Shown here one piece after another: positions 52,995 through 62,029 of a stretch of DNA of 64,000 bases. Both the position numbers and the translations under genes were made by a program. Under the pieces are notes generated by a model. It saw only the letters and a list, made by a program, of their open reading frames with translations. It made no database searches and was not told where the DNA came from. Source of the DNA: Candidatus Flexicrinis affinis (lineage in GTDB: Bacteria; Chloroflexota; Anaerolineae; Aggregatilineales; Phototrophicaceae). The stretch spans positions 248,001 to 312,000 of the forward strand of contig JADJWE010000001.1 in the NCBI GenBank assembly GCA_016716525.1, in the 5' to 3' direction. Every line of letters begins with the position of its first letter. Position 1 is the first letter of the stretch.

Positions 52995-53020
52995 GGGATG
53001 CTCCTGTGAATACCGTGCGA

Positions 53021-54280
53021 TCACGCGCTTTCAAACGCGTAGGGCCGGCGGCGGTGGAAGATGGCGACCACGCTCGCGCCGGTGGCGAATACGCCGACCG
53101 CGACGATCGTATAGACGACGTCGAAGCCGTGAGTCTGCTGCAGCGAGCCACTGATCAGAGTGGCAACATACCAGCCGACGTTCCACATCACCATACTCAT
53201 GCTGCTGATGTTGTTATGCAGTTCGGCCGGCAGGTGGTCGAGCGTCAGCGGCTGGAACAAAGGCTGCATGCAGTTGCGGAACGAGATGGCAAAGATGAAT
53301 GCGACGACGCACAACACCAGCGTGGATGACACCGCCATGATCTGGAATGACACAGCGGCGAGGCTGAGCAGAATGCCGAGCGACCACGCGCGCCCGTAAC
53401 GCCGCTCCCACCACGGGTTGAGCATGGGAATGAGCGCCATGCCGAACCAGCCGATGCTGAGGATCGTGCCGACCCCGTCGTCCGGTACGCCGAACTGTGT
53501 GCGGAAGAACAGGTTGTAGAACGGAAACGTCAGGCCGCCGGTGAAGCCGAAACCCAGCATGGGCAGAGTCATCACCGTGAGCTTGCGCCACGGCACCGCC
53601 ATACGCGGGGGTTCGGCCACCTGCGCGACCTTGCGCGGCTTGCGCCCGGAGCGCACGAACCAGAACGGAATTAGTCCGATCAGTATGAGAATCGCGCCGA
53701 TCACGATGGTCGAGCCATAGGCGAACGGCGTCTGCGCGCTTGCCGGGTCGATCGCGGGTAGGCCCAGGCCCGTGGCGTTCACGATGATCGCCGGCAAATG
53801 CCCGCCGATGAAGCTGCCTGCGGCCATGGTCGCCATCGCAATGACGTTATGGACGGCGAAGAAGCGCGTGCGCCGGTCTGATGGCACGAGCGTGATCATC
53901 ATCGGCGCGACGGCGATTTGCTGCCCGCCGTAGAACACGCCGACCATGAATTGCGCGATGAACAGCATCGTCAGCGTCGGAAAGGCGATCTGGAGCAGCA
54001 TCATGGCGGCGATCCCCACCGTCGAAATGACGAGCATGCGGTGGACGCCGGTTCGGTTGGCGAGGATTCCGATCGGGATGCTGGTGAGCAACCCGGCTAA
54101 ACGCGGTTGAGACTGGAGCACGCCAATCGTGGCCGGGTCATGGCCGAGGCTCACGAAATAGAAGTTCAGCACGATATCTGCGACACCGAAGTAGCCGATG
54201 TGCAGTGCCGCGCTGTAGAGCAGGAACAACCAGACTTCACGATCTCGCGGAAGGAGGCCGCGAACCCGGCTGTTGATCAT
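53021..54280 (-). CDS. MFS transporter
   Basis: A 419-residue membrane protein with about 12 hydrophobic segments in two halves separated by a basic loop near 205-225 (RSGRKPRKVAQV). An MFS A-motif-like segment, GILANRTGVHRML, lies near 57-69. It shares one base with the amidohydrolase stop (TAATG, 54280). In context it may import the compound degraded by the neighbouring hydrolases or export a product. It is the only transporter in the island. Substrate not predictable. Confidence 0.88.
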   Translation of the reverse strand: MINSRVRGLLPRDREVWLFLLYSAALHIGYFGVADIVLNFYFVSLGHDPATIGVLQSQPRLAGLLTSIPIGILANRTGVHRMLVISTVGIAAMMLLQIAFPTLTMLFIAQFMVGVFYGGQQIAVAPMMITLVPSDRRTRFFAVHNVIAMATMAAGSFIGGHLPAIIVNATGLGLPAIDPASAQTPFAYGSTIVIGAILILIGLIPFWFVRSGRKPRKVAQVAEPPRMAVPWRKLTVMTLPMLGFGFTGGLTFPFYNLFFRTQFGVPDDGVGTILSIGWFGMALIPMLNPWWERRYGRAWSLGILLSLAAVSFQIMAVSSTLVLCVVAFIFAISFRNCMQPLFQPLTLDHLPAELHNNISSMSMVMWNVGWYVATLISGSLQQTHGFDVVYTIVAVGVFATGASVVAIFHRRRPYAFESA

Positions 54281-55527
54281 TATGCTCCGACGCCGATCAT
54301 CCGTTTGCCGCCGATAAAGGTCATCACCACGTGGTTCAGCGCGTCAAGGTCGTCGAGCGGGTTGCCGTCGACGACGATCACGTCCGCCGCCTTGCCGGCC
54401 TCCAACGTGCCGAGCGATTTCTCGACGCGGTTGATGCGCGCCGCCACCGAAGTCGTACTGCGCACCGCCGCGTAATTGTCGCTGACGACGCCGACCTTGA
54501 CCATGAACTTCAGCTCCGGCGCGACAATCTCGTGACCGACGGCCGGGCTGCCTGCGTCGGTACCAAACCCGATCGGGACGCCGGCCTTGGCCGCGTTGAC
54601 CAGCCCCGCATAGCGCGATGGGTTGGCGACCGCCTTCTTCCGTTCCTCAATCTTCCATTCGGGGATATTGAACTTGCGCGCGACCTCTTCATTGGCTTGC
54701 ATAACCAATGGGGCGAACGTCGTGACGATGGGGATCTTCCTGTCGATCAGCAATTGAATCGTCTCGTCGTCCATCGAACCGCCGTGTTCGACGCAATCTA
54801 CACCAAACTGCGCCACCCGCTTGATGCAGTCGTTGTAGGTCGCATGCGCGGTGATCGGCAGGCCGTTGCGGTGCGTCTCGTCAATCACGGCTTCCAGTTC
54901 GGCGTCGGTGAATTCAAGCGTGTCGTGGCAGGCCATGATCTTGATCAGGTCGGCCCCGCCGCGTACCTGTTCGCGCACAGCGCGGCGCATCTCGTCGGCG
55001 CCGCTGGCCTCACGGCAGCACCAGTAGGTGTGGCCGCCGGTCTGAATGATCGCCTCGCCGCACACCAGCAGACGCGGTCCGGGGAAAATTCCCTGCTCCA
55101 CGGCCTGCTTGGCGAACAGATTGGATTTGTTCATGCCGAGGTCGCGGACGAGCGTAACGCCGGCGCGCAGATTCTTGAGCATGTTGGCCGCCGACTTGTA
55201 GGCGCTGATCTGCGGGTCGTCGTCCATCGACTGGCGGGCGAGGTCGTGCACGCCGTCCCACGCCAGATGCGCATGCGAATTCATCATGCCGGGCATGACG
55301 GTCTTGCCGGCGCAGTCGATGACATTCGCGCCGTCGGCTGCGGGCTGCTCGATCATCGGCCCGACCGCCGCGATCTTGCCGTTGGCGATGTGGACGAATC
55401 CCGGCTCGATGACCTCATCGCCGACGCACGTCAGCACGCGCGCGTTGACGAACAGGGTGTGCGTCACCGGCATATCGAACATCGAGGTGATGATTTTTTG
55501 GTAACGCCATGCAGCAGGTTCCGGCAT
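54280..55527 (-). CDS. Metal-dependent amidohydrolase (imidazolonepropionase/prolidase-like)
   Basis: A 415-residue amidohydrolase-superfamily enzyme. The first metal pair is His85/His87 in MNSHAHLAWDG; later ligands are in KIMACHD, ITAHATYND, CVEHGGSMDD and the Asp in GFGTDAGSP. This set belongs to the group with Xaa-Pro dipeptidases and imidazolonepropionase-like hydrolases. GAAGGA stands eight bases before ATG 55527. No signal peptide. It lies between the M24 and MFS genes and probably opens an amide or cyclic amide in the same pathway. Confidence 0.9.
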   Translation of the reverse strand: MPEPAAWRYQKIITSMFDMPVTHTLFVNARVLTCVGDEVIEPGFVHIANGKIAAVGPMIEQPAADGANVIDCAGKTVMPGMMNSHAHLAWDGVHDLARQSMDDDPQISAYKSAANMLKNLRAGVTLVRDLGMNKSNLFAKQAVEQGIFPGPRLLVCGEAIIQTGGHTYWCCREASGADEMRRAVREQVRGGADLIKIMACHDTLEFTDAELEAVIDETHRNGLPITAHATYNDCIKRVAQFGVDCVEHGGSMDDETIQLLIDRKIPIVTTFAPLVMQANEEVARKFNIPEWKIEERKKAVANPSRYAGLVNAAKAGVPIGFGTDAGSPAVGHEIVAPELKFMVKVGVVSDNYAAVRSTTSVAARINRVEKSLGTLEAGKAADVIVVDGNPLDDLDALNHVVMTFIGGKRMIGVGA

Positions 55528-55568
55528 CTCTCACATCCTTCGGGTTCTACGATGAATATGCAGTTGGG

Positions 55569-56720
55569 CTAAAGCGGCAGCACCCGCGCCGATGGCGGGT
55601 TGTCTGCGAGGAACCGGCTCGGAACCGCCGGTGCACTGTTGGTGATGATGAACGTGTTGATCGTCCGGTAGCCGTCGTTGCCGGGGCGGTAGATGCCGGG
55701 CTCGCATGAGAACACCATGCCGGGCCGCATCACGGTGGCGTCACCGGGCGCAAGCCACGGAGCCTCATGACCCTGCAAGCCCATGCCATGCCCGATCCGG
55801 TGCCGGATCGCTGTGCCATACCCGCGGTCCTTCAACACGGCCAATGCCGCGCGGTTCACTTCGTGGCACGGGTTGCCCGCACGCGCCGCCGCTGCTGCTG
55901 CCGCATCGCACGCTGCGGCCGCCTCAAGGCAGCGCATCCGGTCGCCTTTGGGCTCGCCGACGAGGAACGTCGCGCCGCTTTCGGCGTGATACCCGCCGAC
56001 CGACGCGCCGATTCCTGCGATCAACGACTCGCCGCGCAGAGGCTTGCGATGCAGCGGCGATCCGTGCGGGAGCGCAGCGCGCTCGCCGCTGTGGACGGTA
56101 CCGACGACACCCCCGCCCGACAACCGGAACACCTCGCCGACTTCGGCCTGCATCTTGGCCCGTGTCGCACCCACGCACTGGGCGAGGATGTCAAGCTCGG
56201 TGCCGCCGCCGCGGATAATGTCGGCGGCATGCGCTTTGACCTGTTCAAGGCAGTAATCGGCGTAGCGCGCGGCCTGCTCGATCAGGCGCAGCTCTTCGGG
56301 GTCCTTGATCCATCGCATCTGCTCGACCATCGGCGTCATGACGACCTCGGCCGGGATGCGTCGGAAAACGTCGACCGTCAGCGTGTCGATGCCGAGCCGC
56401 TTGGCGCCGCTCTCGCGCACCATCCACACGACCGGGTGCTCTTCGCCGGGGTACTCGAAATACGTACGGATGTCGGTGATCCAACCGGCCGACGCGTTCT
56501 CAAGCTCGAGCTGCGGCACGAGCAGCGCAGGCGCCCCCTTGGCCGGGATCAGCAGGCCGAGCGGGCGTTCGGACGGGATGTGGAAGAACCCCGACACGTA
56601 GATGACATTGTAGACGTCCAGCAGCAGCATGGCGTCGAGCTTCTCGCGCTCGAGCTGCGCTTGGATCTGGGCGACTTTACGCCGATAGAACGCCTCGCTC
56701 AAGGCTGGCGGTGTGTTCAC
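55569..56720 (-). CDS. M24-family (creatinase/prolidase fold) protein with altered metal site
   Basis: A 383-residue pita-bread-fold protein: N-terminal creatinase-like domain (1-135), C-terminal M24 domain (145-383). The frame is open far upstream, but GTG 56720 overlaps the M14 stop (GTGA, 56717-56720) and is the natural start. Of the five metal ligands of aminopeptidase P/prolidase, the first Asp is Gly236, the second is Glu247, His311 (IGHGMG) and Glu340 (SCEPGIY) remain, and the final Glu is Ile354 (YRTINT). This pattern suggests a metal-free hydrolase like creatinase or ectoine hydrolase rather than a peptidase. Confidence 0.85.
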   Translation of the reverse strand: MNTPPALSEAFYRRKVAQIQAQLEREKLDAMLLLDVYNVIYVSGFFHIPSERPLGLLIPAKGAPALLVPQLELENASAGWITDIRTYFEYPGEEHPVVWMVRESGAKRLGIDTLTVDVFRRIPAEVVMTPMVEQMRWIKDPEELRLIEQAARYADYCLEQVKAHAADIIRGGGTELDILAQCVGATRAKMQAEVGEVFRLSGGGVVGTVHSGERAALPHGSPLHRKPLRGESLIAGIGASVGGYHAESGATFLVGEPKGDRMRCLEAAAACDAAAAAAARAGNPCHEVNRAALAVLKDRGYGTAIRHRIGHGMGLQGHEAPWLAPGDATVMRPGMVFSCEPGIYRPGNDGYRTINTFIITNSAPAVPSRFLADNPPSARVLPL

Positions 56721-58426
56721 AGAGCAACCTGCTTCCGATCGGTACCGGCGCGCTGCGCGCTTGCCGTAATACTCAGGGTTCCACCGGCCGATGCACGCAC
56801 GAGCCACTCCGCCTTGCGCGACGTCTGCGACCATTGCCGCAGCCACGGGGACCACGTCGCGTTGCGCTCGTCGCGGCCCGCCAGATGGCCGAGGTCGACC
56901 GTGGCCTCGCCCATGATCAGTTCGGCGCCTGCTGGCAGCGTCAAGTCGACCTTGACGGTGCCGGCCATGTGATGCTCGAGCGCGCGTTGGGTCATGTGAG
57001 TCGGTAGATAACCGATATTCTTGACGACGGCCGACACCTTGTATAGGTCCGCGCCCAGTGGTTCTGAGGTCAGATCCGTAATTCGGACCAATGGTGTGCA
57101 GGCCGCATGCTTGAGCGTAAACAGGCAGTTGTTGTGAATCGTCTCGTGCAGGAAGCCACGTGCCGCGTCGGTGGCTGCCCACGATGCGGGCGGCGGGTTG
57201 CGGAACGTGAACATGTGCGTCCACCCACCAATTTCGACCTTGCCCAACTGCGGGTGATCGAACGGGGTCCAATTGACGAAGCCGCGTCCGCCGAGGTGTT
57301 CGTCGTTGTACGTAAGCAGCGCGATCTCGTCGTCGAGCGACCGCGCGCGCACCTGATACTTGGCCGGGTCGGCAATGCCTGCGGCCAGCTCCGGGTTCCA
57401 AAGCTCGGTCGAGAACGTGATGATGCCCATCTCGTCGTACGACCACTGCATGAGCGATCCGGTGCGCGGCTCGGACGGGTCGGGTGTGAACTCCTCGTAG
57501 ACCGAGATGGTCGGATAGCCGGTGATCTCGGTCGCCATTTTGCCGATGGTCTTGTACACGGCGAGGTCGAAGCGCGGCAGCGTGCTGTCCGGCGCGACCA
57601 GCGAGGGGCGCAGGTGCAGGCCGCCATGCGTGTGGTAGCACTGCATGCCCATGATATTCGGGTGGTCGAGGATGAAGCGCGCGGTCGCCAGTGCCTCCGG
57701 TTCCGACAGCGGGTAATCTCCGGCGCCATACTGCCGCTCGCCGCTGATCCATCCGGCCGGATAGTTGCGGTTCATGTTGCCGTCGCGCGGCTTCTCGATC
57801 TCGATCGTGACGCCGTCCCACGGCCCGACGATTTCGCCCTCGCGATACAGCCGGTAGTACGGTCCCGTCCCGTTTTCGCCGGGTTTGCGCAGCACCATCA
57901 GGCGCGGATCGGCATCAGAGATGCGCCATTCGCCGGCCGGGTCCTCGACGCGCATCTGCACGATGAAACCGTCGCCGTTGATGTCCTTCTGCACCAGCCC
58001 GCGCGTCTGTTCTTCGCCGGGCAGATAGCGCCCGTTGCCGCACCAGTGGTGCGCCGTCGTCAGGCTGATCTCGGCACCATCCGGATTCACGCGCGGGATG
58101 ATGTAGAACGTCAGGTTGTCGAGGAGCCACGTGACTTCCGGGTCGCTCCCGTAATGGTTAAGCAAGTACCAGATGGTGTACAGCGCGGTGTGCGAGGTGG
58201 CGACTTCCTCGGCGTGTACGTGCGCGTCGATGTAGAACGCTGGCTTCTCGGTGTGCAGTCCGGTGTCCGGGTTGCGCAGTGTCATGCACCACACATCCCT
58301 GCCGCGCCAGCTTTGACCGAGAGACTCGAGCGCCGCGAGCTTCGGGTACGCGGCGGCCAGCCCCTTGAGGTGTGCGGTCAGGTCGTCGTAAAGGAAATAC
58401 TCGCTGAAGTCGATGTCGTAGCCCAT
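56717..58426 (-). CDS. M14-family zinc carboxypeptidase
   Basis: A 569-residue protein. The zinc motif is His71-x-x-Glu74 (DAHVHAEE) and the third ligand is in the CYHTHGG segment; the general base Glu is in STELWNPE. An insert of about 100 residues between the first and third ligands and a C-terminal beta-rich domain (about 440-569) make it longer than standard M14 enzymes. No signal peptide is visible. It is two bases from the dihydroorotase-like gene upstream and overlaps the M24 gene downstream. Confidence 0.9.
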   Translation of the reverse strand: MGYDIDFSEYFLYDDLTAHLKGLAAAYPKLAALESLGQSWRGRDVWCMTLRNPDTGLHTEKPAFYIDAHVHAEEVATSHTALYTIWYLLNHYGSDPEVTWLLDNLTFYIIPRVNPDGAEISLTTAHHWCGNGRYLPGEEQTRGLVQKDINGDGFIVQMRVEDPAGEWRISDADPRLMVLRKPGENGTGPYYRLYREGEIVGPWDGVTIEIEKPRDGNMNRNYPAGWISGERQYGAGDYPLSEPEALATARFILDHPNIMGMQCYHTHGGLHLRPSLVAPDSTLPRFDLAVYKTIGKMATEITGYPTISVYEEFTPDPSEPRTGSLMQWSYDEMGIITFSTELWNPELAAGIADPAKYQVRARSLDDEIALLTYNDEHLGGRGFVNWTPFDHPQLGKVEIGGWTHMFTFRNPPPASWAATDAARGFLHETIHNNCLFTLKHAACTPLVRITDLTSEPLGADLYKVSAVVKNIGYLPTHMTQRALEHHMAGTVKVDLTLPAGAELIMGEATVDLGHLAGRDERNATWSPWLRQWSQTSRKAEWLVRASAGGTLSITASAQRAGTDRKQVAL

Positions 58427-58428
58427 GC

Positions 58429-59832
58429 CTAGAATCCCTTTTCGATGCGCGACGCATTCGGCCGGACGAACTGTCCCCAGCCGGGTTGCCCGGTGACCTC
58501 GCCGTCGCGGAACACGGTTCGCCCGTTGACGAGGGTGCGGCGGATCTTGCCTCGGAATGTCTTGCCTTCGTACAGCTTGTCGCAGTCGCGCGCTTTGCTG
58601 AACAGCATGTCGACGCTAATGGTCGTCGTCTGCGACGGATCGTAGATCACTAGATCCGCATCCGCGCCGACGCCGATCGCACCTTTTTGCGGATAGATTC
58701 CAAAGCGCTTCGCGCCGTTGGTGCTGATGAGCGAGACGGCTTTTTCAAGCGGTATCATGTCGTTGAGTGCCGCGTCCATCATTCCGAGTACCAGCTCCTC
58801 GACACCCGGTGCGCCGGGTGGAGTTCGCCAAATGTCGGTGCGGGCACGCTCTTTCTCCTCGACCGTAAACGGGGAATGGTCGGTGGTGACTGCCAGCAGG
58901 GTGCCATCGAACAAGCCGCCCCACAGCGCCTCCTGATCGATGTATGTGCGCAGCGGCGGGTTGATCTTGGCGTACGGGCCGACTCGCGCGAGGTCGTCTT
59001 CTGTAAAGAACAGATACTGCGGGCAGGTCTCACCGGTCGCCTGCGACCCTGCCGCCTTGAATTGGCGCAGGACGTTGAGTGCGTGCTCGGAGCTGACATG
59101 CGCGATGTGCACGTTCGCGCCGACCGCCTCATTGATCGTCAGCACCGTCGCAATGGCAAGGGCTTCTACCATCGGCGGGCGCGACTCGTTGTGCGCGGCG
59201 ATATCGTTGCGCCCAGCCGCCTTGAGCCGCGCCATGTTCCATTCGAGAAGCGTGTTGTCCTCGGCGTGGATGGTGCAAACGAGGCCGGTCTCCTCGACCA
59301 GCTTGAGGGCTTGAAACAAACCATCGGTGGTGGGGAGGCACAACCCCTCGAATTCGTCGTCGCGGCCTGCCGGGGCAGCCGTCGTGAAGATCTTGAACGC
59401 GATCGCCCCTTCGGCCGCCATGCCTTGGACCTCGTCGCGGCTGAGTAGGCCCGGGGCGCCATACAGTGCGAAATTGACGTAGGCGTTCTCCTCAGCCAAG
59501 GCCTTGCGCATGAGGAAGATGTCCCGCGTGGCGCAGCACGGCTTGCTGATCGGCATTTCGAAGATGGTCGTGACACCCCCTGCGGCCGCGGCGCGCGTCT
59601 CCGTGGCAAAGTCGCCGCGGGCGGGGTAGGCCGGTGCGCGGCAGTGGAAGTGGATGTCGACCGCGCCCGGAATCACCAGCATGCCGGATGCGTCGATGCG
59701 CTCGTCTGCCTCCACCTCGGCGCCGCGCTCAAGCAGCCCCACAATCTTGCCGCCGGATATCGCGATGTCGAGCGCGTGCTGCCCGGTTTCGGTGATGACG
59801 TCCGCGCCTGCAATAACCGTCTCTGCCTTCAT
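58429..59832 (-). CDS. Dihydroorotase/allantoinase/hydantoinase-family amidohydrolase
   Basis: A 467-residue cyclic amidohydrolase. His61 and His63 in DIHFHCRAP, carbamylated Lys147 in AIAFKIFT, His189 in CTIHAEDN, His in AHVSSEHAL and the Asp in TTDHSPF form the complete binuclear site. The segment after HFH differs from the HxR-PG of true dihydroorotases, and there are no pyrimidine genes around, so a hydantoin, allantoin or other cyclic ureide/imide is a better guess. It is coupled to the M20 gene (ATGA, 59829-59832). Confidence 0.88.
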   Translation of the reverse strand: MKAETVIAGADVITETGQHALDIAISGGKIVGLLERGAEVEADERIDASGMLVIPGAVDIHFHCRAPAYPARGDFATETRAAAAGGVTTIFEMPISKPCCATRDIFLMRKALAEENAYVNFALYGAPGLLSRDEVQGMAAEGAIAFKIFTTAAPAGRDDEFEGLCLPTTDGLFQALKLVEETGLVCTIHAEDNTLLEWNMARLKAAGRNDIAAHNESRPPMVEALAIATVLTINEAVGANVHIAHVSSEHALNVLRQFKAAGSQATGETCPQYLFFTEDDLARVGPYAKINPPLRTYIDQEALWGGLFDGTLLAVTTDHSPFTVEEKERARTDIWRTPPGAPGVEELVLGMMDAALNDMIPLEKAVSLISTNGAKRFGIYPQKGAIGVGADADLVIYDPSQTTTISVDMLFSKARDCDKLYEGKTFRGKIRRTLVNGRTVFRDGEVTGQPGWGQFVRPNASRIEKGF

Positions 59833-60992
59833 AAGGGTTCACCGCCGTTCAAGGTCTGTGTCATGAATCGTTTGATGATGCTGGATGTCGCTTGGAGTTC
59901 GCCGATTTCGACGTATTCGTCGAAGGCGTGAGCAACCTCGTAGCTGCCCGGCCCGAAGATGACCATTTCGCCGCGTGTGACGCCCGTCAGGTGCTTGGCG
60001 TCGCTTCCCGGCAGGTAACCGACCGGCCCCGGATCGGCGCCGAGTTCCGTTTGGACTGCATCGAGGAACGACTTGGCCAGCAGGCTGTCGACCGATGAGC
60101 TAAACCAGTTCGATACCAGAAAGTCGCCAACCGACAGTGACGCCGGCGCGGCGTTCACCCCCGCGACAACGTCCGAGAGTTCGCGCTGTACGACGGCCGG
60201 GTCCTCACCGGGGATCATGCGTCGGTCGAGGTACGCGACGCACGAATCGGGGACGGCGTTGGCCGTGCTGCCGCCCTGAATCACGCCGACGTTGCAGGTC
60301 GGCACACCGACGATCGGGTGGACGCGCTGCGACAGGTCACGGTGATACTGCTCCAACGCTAGTACCGCGCGTGCCATCGCCGCGATCGCGTTGACGCCGC
60401 GGTCCGGGTTGGTGGCGTGCACGCTTCGGCCGGTGGCGCGGACGGTGGCCCGCACCACACCCTTGTGCGCGGTGGCGACGCGGTTGTGGGTCTGCTCGCC
60501 GACGATGATGAAGTCGCACATCGGCAGATGACCGTTGTCGGCCATCCAGCGCGTGCCCAACCGCCCGCCCACCTCTTCTTCGGCGGCTGCGACCAGCACG
60601 ATAGTTCCGCGCTTTGTCCCGCCGGTGCTGGCGATCTTTGCCATCGCATGCATCATGGCGGCCAGCGGGGCCTTGTCATCGACACTGCCTTTGCCGTAGA
60701 TGCGCCCGTTCTCGATCACTGCCGCGTACGGATCGACATGCCAGTGTTGCGCTTCGTCGGCGGCGATCGGTACGGTGTCGATGTGCGCGTGCAGCATGAT
60801 GACCGGGTCGCCGCTGCCGAGCGTGGCAATCACGTTGACCGCTTCCGGTTTGACCTCCGGAGCCGGCATCGACACGGTACAGCCGATACCACGCATCCAG
60901 TCGGCGACGTAGTTGGCGATGTCGCGGGTGTCGCCCGGCGGGTTCGGTGATGGGATTCGGATCAGGGCTTGCAGGAGCTCGATCAGCGTCAT
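59829..60992 (-). CDS. M20-family peptidase/deacylase (ArgE/DapE/carbamoylase group)
   Basis: A 387-residue di-zinc hydrolase. His70-x-Asp72 (HAHIDTVP), Asp105 in GKGSVDDKA, the Glu pair in AAAEEEVGG and the final His in SDAKHLTG are all present, so it should be active. Family members remove acyl or carbamoyl groups from amino acids or split dipeptides. Just downstream of it is the cyclic amidohydrolase gene, an order seen in hydantoin-type pathways. Cytoplasmic, no signal peptide. Confidence 0.9.
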   Translation of the reverse strand: MTLIELLQALIRIPSPNPPGDTRDIANYVADWMRGIGCTVSMPAPEVKPEAVNVIATLGSGDPVIMLHAHIDTVPIAADEAQHWHVDPYAAVIENGRIYGKGSVDDKAPLAAMMHAMAKIASTGGTKRGTIVLVAAAEEEVGGRLGTRWMADNGHLPMCDFIIVGEQTHNRVATAHKGVVRATVRATGRSVHATNPDRGVNAIAAMARAVLALEQYHRDLSQRVHPIVGVPTCNVGVIQGGSTANAVPDSCVAYLDRRMIPGEDPAVVQRELSDVVAGVNAAPASLSVGDFLVSNWFSSSVDSLLAKSFLDAVQTELGADPGPVGYLPGSDAKHLTGVTRGEMVIFGPGSYEVAHAFDEYVEIGELQATSSIIKRFMTQTLNGGEPL

Positions 60993-61002
60993 CGGCCGTG
61001 CC

Positions 61003-61995
61003 TCAGAACGCCCGGCTCAGTTCGCCTTGAATCTCAGCGTAGAAGCAGCACCAGTCACCGGTCTGCACGTTCGGCAGTGCGCGCAGGCCGAAGATCATGC
61101 CGTCGACGGGCGCGCGCAGTTCAGTCAAGAGGTCGCCGTACACGTCGACAATCCGCGCGATCAGGTCGCCTTGCTTCATCGGAACCTGCACTTGCAAGCG
61201 AGGTTCGGCGAGGAACAGACCGCTGACCGGAGCCAACAGCGCGTGTTGAACGCCGGTGTGCCACGTGTCGGCGTACGTCGGCGCGCCGTCGATCACCTTG
61301 TAATGACGCAGCACGTTCATAATGCCGTCGGCCAACACGCGACCGCAGCGGTCGAAATCGGCAGGAGACGTGGCTGGACGCCCGCCCAACTCGACCGTGA
61401 TGCCCTGTTTGCCGGCTTCGTACATGACGGCTGGCGGGCTGCCTTTGGGCAGGAAGCTCTTGAGGATCAGCTTCCAATCCCTGCCCATCGCTTGGGCCAA
61501 TTCGATCGCCTTCTCATCGGTCGTCGCGAAGATCGTCTCCGACAGATACGAGTGCGCACCGCCCGAATGAATGGAAATTTCGTAGGTCGCAACCTCGCGC
61601 AGCCACACACTGTGCTTATGCGCGAGGCGCTCGGTGAGGTAGCCGTCCGCCTTGCCCGGATAGATGCGATTGAGGTCATAACTGAAGGTGTCGAGCGGGT
61701 TGCCGCGTTGGGCCGCCTCGTACGCGGGCACGTTGAGAACCGGAACAAGAACGACGCTTCCGCGCATAGCCGCCGGGTCGAGCCGGCTGTCGACGATATG
61801 ACAAGCCAGCGTGCCCTCCGGCTCGTCGCCGTGTATGACCGCATCGACCCACACGCACGGCCCGGGCTGCGCCCCGTGAATCACGATAATCGGGATATCG
61901 AGCGGTCGCCCGCCCGGCAGGTTGGTCACCGGGATGACGCCGCGGACGCGCGTTCCGGGTTCAGCGCTTGCCGTTCCGACCGTCAAGGACTGCAT
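61003..61995 (-). CDS. Succinylglutamate desuccinylase/aspartoacylase-family deacylase
   Basis: A 330-residue zinc deacylase of the AstE/AspA superfamily. His55 and Glu58 are in VIHGDEPEG; the third ligand His lies in EISIHSGGA near 139; GITVELGG supplies the usual catalytic Glu region. The C-terminal part (about 235-330) is a biotin/lipoyl-like beta domain common in these predicted deacylases. It probably frees an N-acyl amino acid or diamine. It lies between the M20 and aminotransferase genes. DoeB of ectoine degradation is of the same superfamily, but closeness cannot be judged here. Confidence 0.88.
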   Translation of the reverse strand: MQSLTVGTASAEPGTRVRGVIPVTNLPGGRPLDIPIIVIHGAQPGPCVWVDAVIHGDEPEGTLACHIVDSRLDPAAMRGSVVLVPVLNVPAYEAAQRGNPLDTFSYDLNRIYPGKADGYLTERLAHKHSVWLREVATYEISIHSGGAHSYLSETIFATTDEKAIELAQAMGRDWKLILKSFLPKGSPPAVMYEAGKQGITVELGGRPATSPADFDRCGRVLADGIMNVLRHYKVIDGAPTYADTWHTGVQHALLAPVSGLFLAEPRLQVQVPMKQGDLIARIVDVYGDLLTELRAPVDGMIFGLRALPNVQTGDWCCFYAEIQGELSRAF

Positions 61996-62029
61996 ACGAC
62001 CTGCTCGCTTTCTCTATAGATACACACGA

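Noticed and set aside
51579..53009. 476-codon plus-strand frame opposite the M32 gene
   Set aside because: Antisense shadow; M32 motifs HPFEIS and HETGH are on the minus strand.
56721..57821. Possible fusion of the M24 protein with a 367-residue N-terminal extension
   Set aside because: The extension is the out-of-frame shadow of the M14 gene; GTG 56720 with GTGA coupling is the natural start.
57107..58432. 441-codon plus-strand frame opposite the M14 gene
   Set aside because: Antisense shadow without recognisable content.
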